In this document: piece by piece, positions 1-7,168 of the stretch | Numbering within the stretch: the first letter of the stretch is position 1 | Layout: every line of letters starts with the position of its first letter | Assembly: GCF_003610785.1 (NCBI RefSeq) | Contig: NZ_RAQQ01000007.1 | Location: 186,001-250,000, forward strand | DNA: 64,000 nt | Direction: 5' to 3' | Source: Micromonospora globbae | GTDB taxonomy: Bacteria; Actinomycetota; Actinomycetes; Mycobacteriales; Micromonosporaceae | The notes under the pieces: model-generated | Database searches by the model: none | Told to the model about the DNA's origin: nothing | What the model saw: only the letters and a program-made list of their open reading frames with translations | Program-made: the position numbers and the translations under genes

Positions 1-347
1 GCGGGCTCCGGGACACGGTCCCGGTCGGGTCGGTCCTGCCGATGACGGCCGGGTCCGCGGCGCAGATCCTCCTCGCCTGGGAGCCGCCGGAGGCGGTCAT
101 GCCGCTGCTGCCGCGGTCCAAGTTCACCGGCCGCACCCTCGCCGAGGTGCGCCGGCGCGGCTGGGCGCAGAGCGTGGCCGAGCGGGAGGCCGGTGTGGCG
201 AGCGTCTCGGCGCCGATCCGGGACCGGACCGGCCGGGTGATCGCGGCGATCAGCATCTCCGGGCCGATCGAGCGCCTGGGCCGCCGTCCGGGCGAGCGGC
301 ACGCCATGGCCGTCGTCCGCGCCGGTCAACGCCTGAGCGGCCTCTGA
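1..347 (+). CDS. IclR-family transcriptional regulator, C-terminal part (partial at left edge)
   Basis: The reading frame is open from base 3 to the stop at 345-347 and has no start in the window, so this is the C-terminal third of a protein. The residues (VGSVLPMTAGSAAQILLAW, then GVASVSAPIRDRTGRVIAAI and SISGPIERLG) match the effector-binding domain of IclR regulators, including the typical AAISISGP strand. In actinobacteria the ndgR/ltbR-type IclR regulator of leuCD lies beside tRNA-Glu and tRNA-Gln genes, which is what follows here. Identity as ndgR is therefore a context inference; leuCD would be expected just left of the window. A perfect inverted repeat follows the stop by about 30 bases. 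Confidence 0.75.
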   Translation, partial: GLRDTVPVGSVLPMTAGSAAQILLAWEPPEAVMPLLPRSKFTGRTLAEVRRRGWAQSVAEREAGVASVSAPIRDRTGRVIAAISISGPIERLGRRPGERHAMAVVRAGQRLSGL

Positions 348-375
348 CCGGCTCCCGGGCGCTCACCCGACCCGC

Positions 376-434
376 GTGATCATGAGGTTGACGGGCGGTT
401 CGATCTCCCCGGGCCCCGCCAACCTCATGATCAC
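376..434. repeat. Perfect 15-bp inverted repeat with 29-base spacer
   Basis: The left arm GTGATCATGAGGTTG (376-390) and the right arm CAACCTCATGATCAC (420-434) are exact reverse complements. The element sits between the 3' end of the IclR gene and the 3' end of the tRNA unit. It could act as a bidirectional terminator, but the arms are AT-richer than the local terminators and no T-tract follows. It shares a GATC(A/T)TG core with the inverted repeat at 62994-63086. Confidence 0.75.
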
Positions 435-483
435 CGGGAGCGGGGACGGGAGCGGGGACGGGCGCGGAGGGGACGGACGGGGA

Positions 484-512
484 CGGCCCGCCTCGCGTGG
501 CGAGGCGGGCCG
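484..512 (-). terminator. Hairpin terminator downstream of the first tRNA-Glu
   Basis: The arms CGGCCCGCCTCG (484-495) and CGAGGCGGGCCG (501-512) form a perfect 12-bp stem with a 5-base loop. It lies 11 bases past the 3' end of tRNA-Glu on the minus strand. No clear U-tract follows. Confidence 0.65.
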
Positions 513-523
513 TTCCGCAGGTG

Positions 524-596
524 TAGCCCCGACCGGATTCGAACCGGCGCTACCGCCTTGAGAGGGCGGCGTCCTGGGCCGCTAGACGACGGGGCC
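524..596 (-). tRNA. tRNA-Glu(CTC), copy 1
   Basis: This is a 73-nt cloverleaf on the minus strand. The acceptor stem is GGCCCCG paired with CGGGGCT plus discriminator A, the T-arm contains GGTTCGAATCC, and the anticodon loop CTCTCAA gives anticodon CTC, which reads GAG. No CCA is encoded. The sequence is identical to the copy at 743-815. Confidence 0.95.
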
Positions 597-696
597 AGGC
601 ACGTTCCGTGCTCCACCGCCCTGCCGGACGGCGCCCGCTGAGTCTAGCGGCGCCCGTGGGCGGGGTGTGAACCGGGTCCGGGTGGGTAGACCCGGC

Positions 697-736
697 AAAA
701 GGAGAACGGCCCGCCTCACCGAAGCGAGACGGGCCG
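697..736 (-). terminator. Intrinsic terminator with UUCG tetraloop downstream of the second tRNA-Glu
   Basis: On the minus strand a stem of about 13 bp spans 736 to 707 and closes a C(TTCG)G tetraloop. It is followed by TTCTCCTTTT (706-697). The stem shares the CGGCCCG base with the terminator at 484-512, but this one has the U-rich tail. Confidence 0.8.
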
Positions 737-742
737 CGAATG

Positions 743-815
743 TAGCCCCGACCGGATTCGAACCGGCGCTACCGCCTTGAGAGGGCGGCGTCCTGGGCCG
801 CTAGACGACGGGGCC
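743..815 (-). tRNA. tRNA-Glu(CTC), copy 2
   Basis: This is an identical 73-nt copy of the gene at 524-596, with anticodon CTC. It has its own hairpin terminator just downstream at 697-736, so each copy may be an independent unit. Confidence 0.95.
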
Positions 816-947
816 AGAACCTTCTTCCCTCACCGCTCCTGCGAGCGGCGCCGCTGAACCCTACCAGAACGCCGCCCGACCCCTTCACGGGGCCGATGCG
901 GCCTTCTGACAAGAGTCAGCGACCGACATTCTCACGAACACCGGCTG

Positions 948-1019
948 CTGGGGTACCAGGACTCGAACCTAGACTAACTGAGCCAGAATCAGTCGGGCTG
1001 CCAATTACCCCATACCCCA
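948..1019 (-). tRNA. tRNA-Gln(CTG)
   Basis: This is a 72-nt cloverleaf on the minus strand. The acceptor stem TGGGGTA/TACCCCA has the U1-A72 pair typical of tRNA-Gln, with discriminator G. The anticodon loop TTCTGGC gives anticodon CTG, which reads CAG. The T-arm contains GGTTCGAGTCC. Confidence 0.95.
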
Positions 1020-1128
1020 ATGGCCCCTTGCGGCGCCGGGAATGAACTTTACCCTCCCGCCGCCGACAGGCCAAATCCAACCCCACGAACCCCAGGTGAC
1101 CAGGGGTTCCGCGGCGTCGGAGCCCGGA

Positions 1129-1932
1129 TCAGGCGACCGGCACCACCGGGTTGGTGAGCTCGCCGATCCCCTCGATCCGCACGCTCACCGTATCCCCGTC
1201 GGTGAGGGGACTAACCCCCGCCGGCGTGCCCGTCAGCACGACGTCGCCGGGGAGCAGCGTCATCACGTGTGAGATGTACGACACGAGCGCCGGCACGTCG
1301 AAGACCATGTCCCGCGTACGGCCGAGCTGCCGCACCTCCAGCGCGTCCGGGTCCGGGCCGACCTCGCAGCGGATCTCGAGATCCGACACGTCCAGGCCCG
1401 TGGTGATCCACGGCCCGAGCGGGCAGAACGAGTCGAAGCCCTTCGCCCGGGTCCACTGGCCGTCGGAGCGCTGCAGATCCCGGGCCGTCACGTCGTTGGC
1501 ACAGGTGTAGCCGAAGATGGCCCGCTCGGCGGCGGCCCGGTCGGCACGGCGCGCCCCCGGCGCGCCGATCACCACGGCCAGCTCCGCCTCGTGCTCGACC
1601 TGCTTCGAGAAGATCGGCAGCCGGATCGCGTCGCGGGGCCCGATCACCGAGGTCGACGGCTTGAGGAAGAGCAGGGGTTCCTTCGGCACCTCGCTGCCGT
1701 GCTCGGCGGCGTGCTCGGCGTAGTTGCGGCCGACACACACCACCTTGCTCGGCAGGATCGGCGAGAGCAGCCGTACGTCGGAGAGCGCCCAACGGGCGCC
1801 GGTGAACGATATCTGGCCGAACGGGTGCCCCTCGATCTCGGCGACGGTCAGGCCCTGCGGCCCGGCCTCCGGCTCGCCCTCGACGACCCCGAACGACATT
1901 CCCTTGGCATGAGCGAAACGAGCGATACGCAC
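1129..1932 (-). CDS. Fumarylacetoacetate hydrolase (FAH) family protein
   Basis: This 267-residue protein has the FAH-fold core: the start of the catalytic domain at KVVCVGRNYAEHAAEHG, the metal-binding HEAELAVVIG (ExE) and the later NDVTARDLQ. The C-terminal GDVVLTGTPAGVSPL is typical of this family. Members cleave or isomerise diketo or oxopent-ene-dioate compounds using Mg or Mn; the substrate cannot be told from sequence. I take the second GTG (1930-1932) as the start because TAGATT (1939-1944) lies exactly six bases upstream, as in leaderless actinobacterial transcripts; a GTG one codon earlier is possible. Confidence 0.88.
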   Translation of the reverse strand: MRIARFAHAKGMSFGVVEGEPEAGPQGLTVAEIEGHPFGQISFTGARWALSDVRLLSPILPSKVVCVGRNYAEHAAEHGSEVPKEPLLFLKPSTSVIGPRDAIRLPIFSKQVEHEAELAVVIGAPGARRADRAAAERAIFGYTCANDVTARDLQRSDGQWTRAKGFDSFCPLGPWITTGLDVSDLEIRCEVGPDPDALEVRQLGRTRDMVFDVPALVSYISHVMTLLPGDVVLTGTPAGVSPLTDGDTVSVRIEGIGELTNPVVPVA

Positions 1933-1938
1933 CACGCA

Positions 1939-1944
1939 AATCTA
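1939..1944 (-). promoter_or_regulatory. Putative leaderless -10 element (TAGATT) for the FAH-family gene
   Basis: TAGATT on the minus strand ends six bases before the GTG at 1932. There is no Shine-Dalgarno sequence in between. Confidence 0.5.
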
Positions 1945-2137
1945 GCCCCGCCGCCGGGCGATCCCGGTACGGCGGGCGGTGCGCGCCGAGCTGCCACGGC
2001 ATGGCACGCAGCCTGCCCGGGTGGTGACGTCGGGACGCGCAGCCTACGCGAACGACCGCTGCAGGGGGCGGGTTTCGCCACTTCATACCCGCACGACGTG
2101 TCCCCGCCCCTAGCGTCGGCTCCGGAGGTTCGTTCGC

Positions 2138-3475
2138 ATGCCTGCATCGACACGACACCACAAGGCCCTCGCGGTGTTCGTCCACTGCCTCGGTCTCCTC
2201 GCCGCCGTGCCGGCCCTGCCCGCGGTGGCTCCCGACCCGGCGGCCGCACGGCCCAGACCGGCCGCGGTGGCACAGCCCACACCCTCGGACCCGGCCTCGG
2301 ACCGGCCGAGCATGCCCTCGGCGCCGCCGGCGGTGCCCACGCCCACCCGGGCGATGCCGCCGCCACCCCGGCCACCGGTCACCGTGGCGGTGGCCCCGGC
2401 GCCCACGCCGGCACCGGCGTACCGGATCCACGTCCGCAACACCGGCAACACCGCCGTGGACACGACGGTCCGGCAGGAACTGCCGCCCGGGGCCGCCCCC
2501 TCGCTCGTCACCGCCGGCGGCCGGACCAGCCGGATCGCCGGCCACGACGCCAGCGAGGTCACCTGGCGGCTGAAGCTGCCGGCCCGCAGCGTCACGACCC
2601 TGAACACCTCGCTCGCGGCGGCCCCGACGGGCCAGGCGGTGACGGCGCCCGCCTGCGCGTTCACCAGCGACGGCAACCGGCCGTACGACTGTGCCACCGC
2701 CACCTGGAACGCGGCGGCCCCGGCCGCGAAGCCGGCCGCGACCCCGCCGTGGCGCCGGACCCCGGTGCTGATCGGCGTGGCGGCGGCGGTCGTGGTTCTC
2801 GCCGCGGTGACCGCCTGGTTGTTGTGGCGGCGACGGCGCCGCCCGGTCGCGGCCGCCCTCGCCGACCGTGGCCGTCCCGTCGTCGACCCCCGCCAGGGCC
2901 GCGGCACCGTCTACCCGCGTCCGGCGGCGCCCCGGTCGGCGGCGCGGCGGCGCACCCCGCCGGTCTGGTTGCTGGTCTCGGGCGCGGCGGCGGTGGTCGT
3001 GGGCGTGGTCGGCGTGGCCGGTTGGACGGCCACCCGCCAGGTCACCTCCGTCGACACCGACAGCCGCCCCACGAGTGGCGCCTGGCACGGGACCAGCGCG
3101 TCCGGGGTCGTCGGCGTGCCGCTGCGGGAGTCGGCCTTCGAGTTCACCGTCTACCGGATGGCCTGCTCCCCGGCCGGCGCCGCGTCCCGTCGCCAGTGCC
3201 AGGCCACCGTCGGGGTGCGCAACCTCACGGCGGAGCACCAGGCCTGGCACGGCGAGTTGCAACGGGCGTACCTGCCGGGCGGCCGGTGGGTAACCACCGA
3301 CGTGCCGGCCACCCAGATGGCCAACCTGGGACGGGACGTCTTCGCCCAGCCGCTCGCCGCCGGCAGCCGGACGGTCCTGCCGCTGGTCTTCACCGTCGAC
3401 GGCCGGGAGCCGCCGGAGCAGTTGGAGCTGCGCAGCGGCGTGTTCTCGGCCGGCGTGCGGGTGGACGTGCCCTGA
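2138..3475 (+). CDS. Secreted/membrane protein with Pro-rich linker, two membrane segments and a C-terminal DUF4352-like domain
   Basis: The 445-residue product starts with a signal peptide-like segment (about residues 8-30), followed by a Pro/Ala-rich linker to about 85. A beta-rich segment resembling cell-surface repeats (YRIHVRNTGNTAVDTTV) leads to a transmembrane helix around 205-230 ending in WRRRRR. A second helix lies at about 278-297. The last 145 residues (PLRESAFEFTVYRMACS, then CQATVGVRNLTAEHQ) resemble the immunoglobulin-like DUF4352 domain of actinobacterial lipoproteins. GGAGG at 2124-2128 lies nine bases before the ATG. The function is unknown. It may be a surface binding or sensory protein. 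Confidence 0.8.
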   Translation: MPASTRHHKALAVFVHCLGLLAAVPALPAVAPDPAAARPRPAAVAQPTPSDPASDRPSMPSAPPAVPTPTRAMPPPPRPPVTVAVAPAPTPAPAYRIHVRNTGNTAVDTTVRQELPPGAAPSLVTAGGRTSRIAGHDASEVTWRLKLPARSVTTLNTSLAAAPTGQAVTAPACAFTSDGNRPYDCATATWNAAAPAAKPAATPPWRRTPVLIGVAAAVVVLAAVTAWLLWRRRRRPVAAALADRGRPVVDPRQGRGTVYPRPAAPRSAARRRTPPVWLLVSGAAAVVVGVVGVAGWTATRQVTSVDTDSRPTSGAWHGTSASGVVGVPLRESAFEFTVYRMACSPAGAASRRQCQATVGVRNLTAEHQAWHGELQRAYLPGGRWVTTDVPATQMANLGRDVFAQPLAAGSRTVLPLVFTVDGREPPEQLELRSGVFSAGVRVDVP

Positions 3476-3496
3476 CCGGCCCACGGGCGGCGGTCG

Positions 3497-3502
3497 TACG
3501 CT
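3497..3502 (+). promoter_or_regulatory. Putative leaderless -10 element (TACGCT)
   Basis: TACGCT fits TAnnnT and ends six bases before the GTG start at 3509. No ribosome binding site is present. Confidence 0.5.
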
Positions 3503-3508
3503 GGGTCG

Positions 3509-4387
3509 GTGACCGCCGCCCTCGCCCCCGTCGCCGTGCTCGACGCGGCGGACTGGCGGCGGCGGCGTCGCGCCCACGAGGAACGGGTCGACGCCTGGCT
3601 CGGCCCGCACCTGGCCCGGCGGCGCCGGGGCGAGAAGCACCCGGTCGAGGACTTCCTCTTCACGTACTACTCGCACCGTCCCGCCCAGCTGCGCCGCTGG
3701 CATCCGGGCGCGGGGGTCGAGCTGCGCGACGCCGACCCGGCCGAGTTCGGCCGCGACTACCGGCCCGTCGCCGCCGGGGTCATGCTCGACACCGCCGCCG
3801 TACGCGCGCGGCGCGCGGAGTCGATCCGGTGGATCCGTACGCTGCTCGCGGCGACCGCCGGCCGCCAGCCGCACCTCGGCTGCTTCGGGATGCACGAGTG
3901 GGCCATGGTCTACCGGCAGACCCAGGCGGAGGTGCGGCACAACGCGTGGCCGCTGCGGCTCAGCCCGGAGGAGACCGCCCGGACGGTCGAGGCGAACCGG
4001 ATCCGGTGCAGCCACTTCGACGCGTACCGGTTCTTCACGGCCCCGGCCCGGCCGCTGAACCTGCTCAACCCGACCCGGGAGACCCAGCACGCGCACGAGC
4101 AGCCGGGCTGCCTGCACGCGAACATGGACCTCTACAAGTGGGCGTACAAGCTCTCGCCGCTGGTCCCCAGCGAGCTGGTGGCGGACTGCTTCGAGCTGGC
4201 GAGGGAGATCCGCACGCTCGACATGCGCGCCTCCCCGTACGACCTGTCCGCCCTGGGCTACCCGCCGGTGCGGGTGGAGACGGTCGAGGGCCGGCACGAG
4301 TACGTGCAGGCGCAACGGTCGTTCGCCGAGCGCGCCGCACCCCTGCGGGCCCGGCTGGTCGACGAGTGCGACCGGCTCCTCAGGTGA
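3509..4387 (+). CDS. Conserved actinobacterial protein, often labelled 3-methyladenine DNA glycosylase
   Basis: This 292-residue protein belongs to a family conserved across actinobacteria, recognised from RRRRGEKHPVEDFLFTYY and the late DLYKWAYKLSPLV. Database entries often call it 3-methyladenine DNA glycosylase, but I see no helix-hairpin-helix or known glycosylase active site, so that name should be treated with caution. The conserved His and Cys positions (HLGCFGMHEWAMVYR, then QPGCLHANMDLY) could bind a metal or cofactor. The GTG start with TACGCT six bases upstream suggests a leaderless mRNA. It is convergent with the TetR gene. Confidence 0.6.
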   Translation: MTAALAPVAVLDAADWRRRRRAHEERVDAWLGPHLARRRRGEKHPVEDFLFTYYSHRPAQLRRWHPGAGVELRDADPAEFGRDYRPVAAGVMLDTAAVRARRAESIRWIRTLLAATAGRQPHLGCFGMHEWAMVYRQTQAEVRHNAWPLRLSPEETARTVEANRIRCSHFDAYRFFTAPARPLNLLNPTRETQHAHEQPGCLHANMDLYKWAYKLSPLVPSELVADCFELAREIRTLDMRASPYDLSALGYPPVRVETVEGRHEYVQAQRSFAERAAPLRARLVDECDRLLR

Positions 4388-4418
4388 CCGCGGGCCGGGG
4401 ACCGGCGCGACGGTGCGC

Positions 4419-5018
4419 TCAGCCGGCCGGGCGGGTACGCAGGCCGTCGATCAGCAGCGCGACCACGGCGGCCATGTCGTCCTCCAGGCCCGGCTCGGTC
4501 CACTCGCTGACGTGCGCGGGGTGGTGGAACCGCGCGGTGGCCTGGAGCACCGCGCGGCCGACGAGCGCCGGGTCGGCGGCGGTGAACTCCCCGGCGGCCA
4601 CCCCGTCGGCCACGATCACCGCGAGCTGACCGGCCAGCACCTCGAGGTGGGTGGCCACCACGTCCTCGAGCTGCGCCGCGAGCCGCTGGAAGTTGTCGAA
4701 CAGCTCCGGGTCCTCGCGGGCGATCCGGCGCTTGGACCGGCTCAGTTCGCGCAGCCACCGGCGCAGCCGGTCGGCGGCCGTGCCCTCGCCGGTGGCGATC
4801 TCGACCAGCGGTGTGGAGACCCGGGCCAGCCACCGTTCCGCGACCGCGGCCCGTAGTGCGGCCTTGCTCGGGAAGTGCCGGTACACGCTGCCGTGGCTGA
4901 CGCCGAGCGCCCGTGCCACGTCCAGCACGGTGGCCTTCGCCGGGCCGAAGCGGCGCAGCACCTCCTCGGCGGTGTCCAGGATGCGCTCGGCGGAGAGGGT
5001 GCCCGGGTCGGTGCTCAT
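4419..5018 (-). CDS. TetR-family transcriptional regulator
   Basis: The 199-residue protein has a canonical N-terminal TetR helix-turn-helix (residues about 9-55: ILDTAEEVLRRFGPAKATVLD, then ARALGVSHGSVYRHFPSKAAL) followed by an all-helical ligand domain. The ATG at 5018 is preceded by GGGAGG eight bases upstream; a GTG one codon earlier is an alternative. Its nearest neighbour, an aldo/keto reductase, is on the same strand and may be a target, but I see no clear operator. Confidence 0.9.
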   Translation of the reverse strand: MSTDPGTLSAERILDTAEEVLRRFGPAKATVLDVARALGVSHGSVYRHFPSKAALRAAVAERWLARVSTPLVEIATGEGTAADRLRRWLRELSRSKRRIAREDPELFDNFQRLAAQLEDVVATHLEVLAGQLAVIVADGVAAGEFTAADPALVGRAVLQATARFHHPAHVSEWTEPGLEDDMAAVVALLIDGLRTRPAG

Positions 5019-5071
5019 CACCCCAGCCTCCCCGATGGGGCACCGCGCGTCACGGCGACCCCCACCGGCCC

Positions 5072-5135
5072 GGCCGGGACGGGCGCCGGTGGGCCCGTCC
5101 CGGCCCGGTGGGACGCCGGTGGGCCCGTCCCGGCC
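5072..5135 (-). terminator. Strong hairpin with duplicated right arm, downstream of the aldo/keto reductase
   Basis: GGCCGGGACGGGC (5072-5084) pairs perfectly over 13 bp with 5093-5105. The right arm lies within a 22-base block (5084-5105) that is repeated exactly at 5114-5135, so two alternative hairpins share one left arm. The position fits termination of the reductase transcript. Confidence 0.5.
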
Positions 5136-5213
5136 GGGCCGGGTGGGGCGCCGGCGCGGGCGAAGACCAGCGCGATCCCCCGGGCCGGCGCGGCGCGGCG
5201 ACCCGCCACCCGG

Positions 5214-6212
5214 TCATGGCCGCTCGCTGTCCAGGATCGCCATGTGCGCCGCGTCGTAGCGGGTGCCGGCGACCGCGTCGGCGGGCACCGCGGCTTCGAT
5301 GGCGGCCAGGTCGGCCTCGGTCAGGTCGACCCGGGCCGCGCCGAGGGCCTCGGTGAGGCGGTCCCGCCGGCGGGCGCCGATCAGCGGCACCACGTCGACG
5401 CCTCGGCCGAGCACCCAGGCGATGGCGATCTGGGCCACCGTGACGCCGCGCGCCTCCGCGATCGTCCGCAGCTGCTCCACGAGGGCGAGGTTGCGGTCCA
5501 GGTTCTCCCCGGTGAACCGGGGCAGGTGGGTACGGAAGTCGGTCGGCGCGGTCGTACGCTGCGCCGACCAGTGCCCGCTGATCAGGCCCCGGGAGAGCAC
5601 CCCGTACGCGGTCACGCCGACGCCCAGCTCGCGGGCGACCGGGAGGATCTCGCTCTCGATGCCGCGCGAGATCAGCGAGTACTCGATCTGCAGGTCCGAG
5701 ATCGGGTGCACCTTGTGCGCGCGGCGCAGGGTCTCCGCGCCGACCTCGGAGAGGCCGACGTGGCGGACGTACCCGGCGGTGACCAGCTCGCCGAGCGTCC
5801 CGACGACGTCCTCGACGGGCACGTCGGAGTGGATCCGGGACGGCCGGTAGATGTCCACGTGGTCGGTGCCCAGGCGGCGCAGCGTGTACGCGAGGAAGTT
5901 CTTGATCGCGGCCGGGCGCACGTCGGAGCCGAGCCAGCCGCCCTCCGGGTCGCGCAGCGAGCCGAACTTGACGCTGATGACCACGTCGTCCCGGTTCCGG
6001 CCGCGCAGCGCGTCACGGAGCAGCATCTCGTTGTGCCCCATGCCGTAGAAGTCGCCCGTGTCGAGCAGGGTCACGCCGGCGTCCAGCGCCGCGTGGATGG
6101 TGGCGATGCTCTCGGCCTCGTCGGCGGCGCCGTAGAGGTCGGACATGCCCATCAGCCCGAGCCCGAGGGCGGAGACGGTCGGGCCGGTGCTGCCGAGCTT
6201 GCGAGTGTCCAT
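5214..6212 (-). CDS. Aldo/keto reductase
   Basis: This 332-residue NADPH-dependent TIM-barrel oxidoreductase begins RKLGSTGPTVSALGLGLMGM, as in the AKR family. The catalytic tetrad is visible as Asp51 and Tyr56 (LLDTGDFYGMG) and Lys82 (SVKFG). The usual His (QH) is replaced in VDIYRPSRIHSD: Ser125 sits at the His position, with a His three residues on. A PxR motif in place of QHR is, to my knowledge, seen in one AKR subgroup. C-terminal cofactor residues (PLIGARRRDRLTEAL) are present. The start has GAGAGGA upstream. The substrate is unknown. Confidence 0.9.
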   Translation of the reverse strand: MDTRKLGSTGPTVSALGLGLMGMSDLYGAADEAESIATIHAALDAGVTLLDTGDFYGMGHNEMLLRDALRGRNRDDVVISVKFGSLRDPEGGWLGSDVRPAAIKNFLAYTLRRLGTDHVDIYRPSRIHSDVPVEDVVGTLGELVTAGYVRHVGLSEVGAETLRRAHKVHPISDLQIEYSLISRGIESEILPVARELGVGVTAYGVLSRGLISGHWSAQRTTAPTDFRTHLPRFTGENLDRNLALVEQLRTIAEARGVTVAQIAIAWVLGRGVDVVPLIGARRRDRLTEALGAARVDLTEADLAAIEAAVPADAVAGTRYDAAHMAILDSERP

Positions 6213-6326
6213 GGCTGTCCTCTCACCGTGGTTGACGGTATGGAGACTACAGCCGTCAGATGACAGACTCCAAATTCTGTCACTCGCAGGCGGCCGGACC
6301 CCCTGACGCTCACCGGTCAGGAGGTG

Positions 6327-6752
6327 TTACTCGCCGTCGACGCGACGGTCGCGCTTGCGCTGGGACTGGCGCTTCTTCTCGGCCAGCCGCCGCTCCTTGG
6401 CGCCGCGGGACGGGCGGGTCGGGCGACGCGGCGGGGGTGGCGGGGCCACGGCCTCCCGCAGCAGCGCCGCGAGCCGCTCCCGCGCGGCCTCCCGGTTGGC
6501 CAACTGGGCCCGGTGCTCGCTCGCCGTGACGGTCACGACGCCGTCGACCAGGCGGTTGGCGAGCCGGTCCAACGCCCGGGCACGCAGGGACTCGGGCACG
6601 CTCGGCGAGCCGGCCAGGTCGAAACTCAGCTCGACCCGCGTGTCGGCGGTGTTGACCCCCTGGCCGCCGGGGCCCGACGACCGGGAGAAACGTTCCCGAA
6701 GCTCGGCCGCGGGGACGACCCACCGGTCGGTCACCCGCATCTCGCCATCCAC
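6327..6752 (-). CDS. arfB: Alternative ribosome-rescue factor / peptidyl-tRNA hydrolase ArfB
   Basis: The 141-residue protein carries the release-factor GGQ motif at residues 29-31 (SSGPGGQGVNTADTRVEL). It ends in a basic tail (RGAKERRLAEKKRQSQRKRDRR), the part of ArfB/YaeJ that enters the empty mRNA channel of stalled ribosomes. Length and layout are normal for the family. The GTG start at 6752 has TAGCCT (6759-6764) six bases upstream, which suggests a leaderless mRNA. Confidence 0.92.
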   Translation of the reverse strand: MDGEMRVTDRWVVPAAELRERFSRSSGPGGQGVNTADTRVELSFDLAGSPSVPESLRARALDRLANRLVDGVVTVTASEHRAQLANREAARERLAALLREAVAPPPPPRRPTRPSRGAKERRLAEKKRQSQRKRDRRVDGE

Positions 6753-6758
6753 ACCCCG

Positions 6759-6764
6759 AGGCTA
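6759..6764 (-). promoter_or_regulatory. Putative leaderless -10 element (TAGCCT) for arfB
   Basis: TAGCCT fits TAnnnT and ends six bases before the GTG at 6752. It overlaps the last codons of the upstream small membrane protein gene. Confidence 0.45.
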
Positions 6765-7058
6765 ACGCCCCGGACGCTCGCTCGAGGTCACCGACGGACT
6801 CGGCGCCGGGCCGGCCGTCTCCTCGTCGGGGCCCACCGCCGCGTACGCGACCGCACCGATCAGCAGCAGGGCGATCACACCGACCTTGGTGGTGACCGCC
6901 CGGATCAGCAGCCAGGCCGTCCGGCGGGCGACCGGCACGGTCTTCTTCGCCGCCTGGTAGTCGGCCCAACCACGCCGCGCACGCGTGTACGCCGAGCCCA
7001 CACCACACCCGATGAGCAGGCCCGCCAGCAGGAGGACCGCGATGAGAGGACGCTCCAC
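6762..7058 (-). CDS. Small two-helix membrane protein
   Basis: The 98-residue product has two hydrophobic helices (residues about 4-22, LIAVLLLAGLLIGCGVG, and 58-75, VGVIALLLIGAVAYAAVG). A basic amphipathic stretch (YTRARRGWADYQAAKKTVPVARR) lies between them and a short Pro/Ser tail follows. The GTG start has GATACT (7066-7071) seven bases upstream. No family was recognised; the layout fits a small membrane anchor. Confidence 0.65.
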   Translation of the reverse strand: MERPLIAVLLLAGLLIGCGVGSAYTRARRGWADYQAAKKTVPVARRTAWLLIRAVTTKVGVIALLLIGAVAYAAVGPDEETAGPAPSPSVTSSERPGR

Positions 7059-7168
7059 CCACGCCAGTATCCATACTCACCGTAATATTTCCATGGCCCG
7101 ATGGTCCCGGGCCGGATATCCGACAACAGGACGGCTTCCCACCAGCCCGTATCCGCCGGTGCCGGGAC

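Noticed and set aside
1211..4315. Very long open frame (over 1000 codons) on the minus strand, opposite the genes at 2138-4387
   Set aside because: It lies antisense to well-supported genes, is dominated by Arg/Gly/Pro/Ala and matches no family. Such frames are expected from the GC bias of the third codon position. Similar long frames at 59265-62963, 1591-4629 and 23887-24957 were rejected for the same reason.
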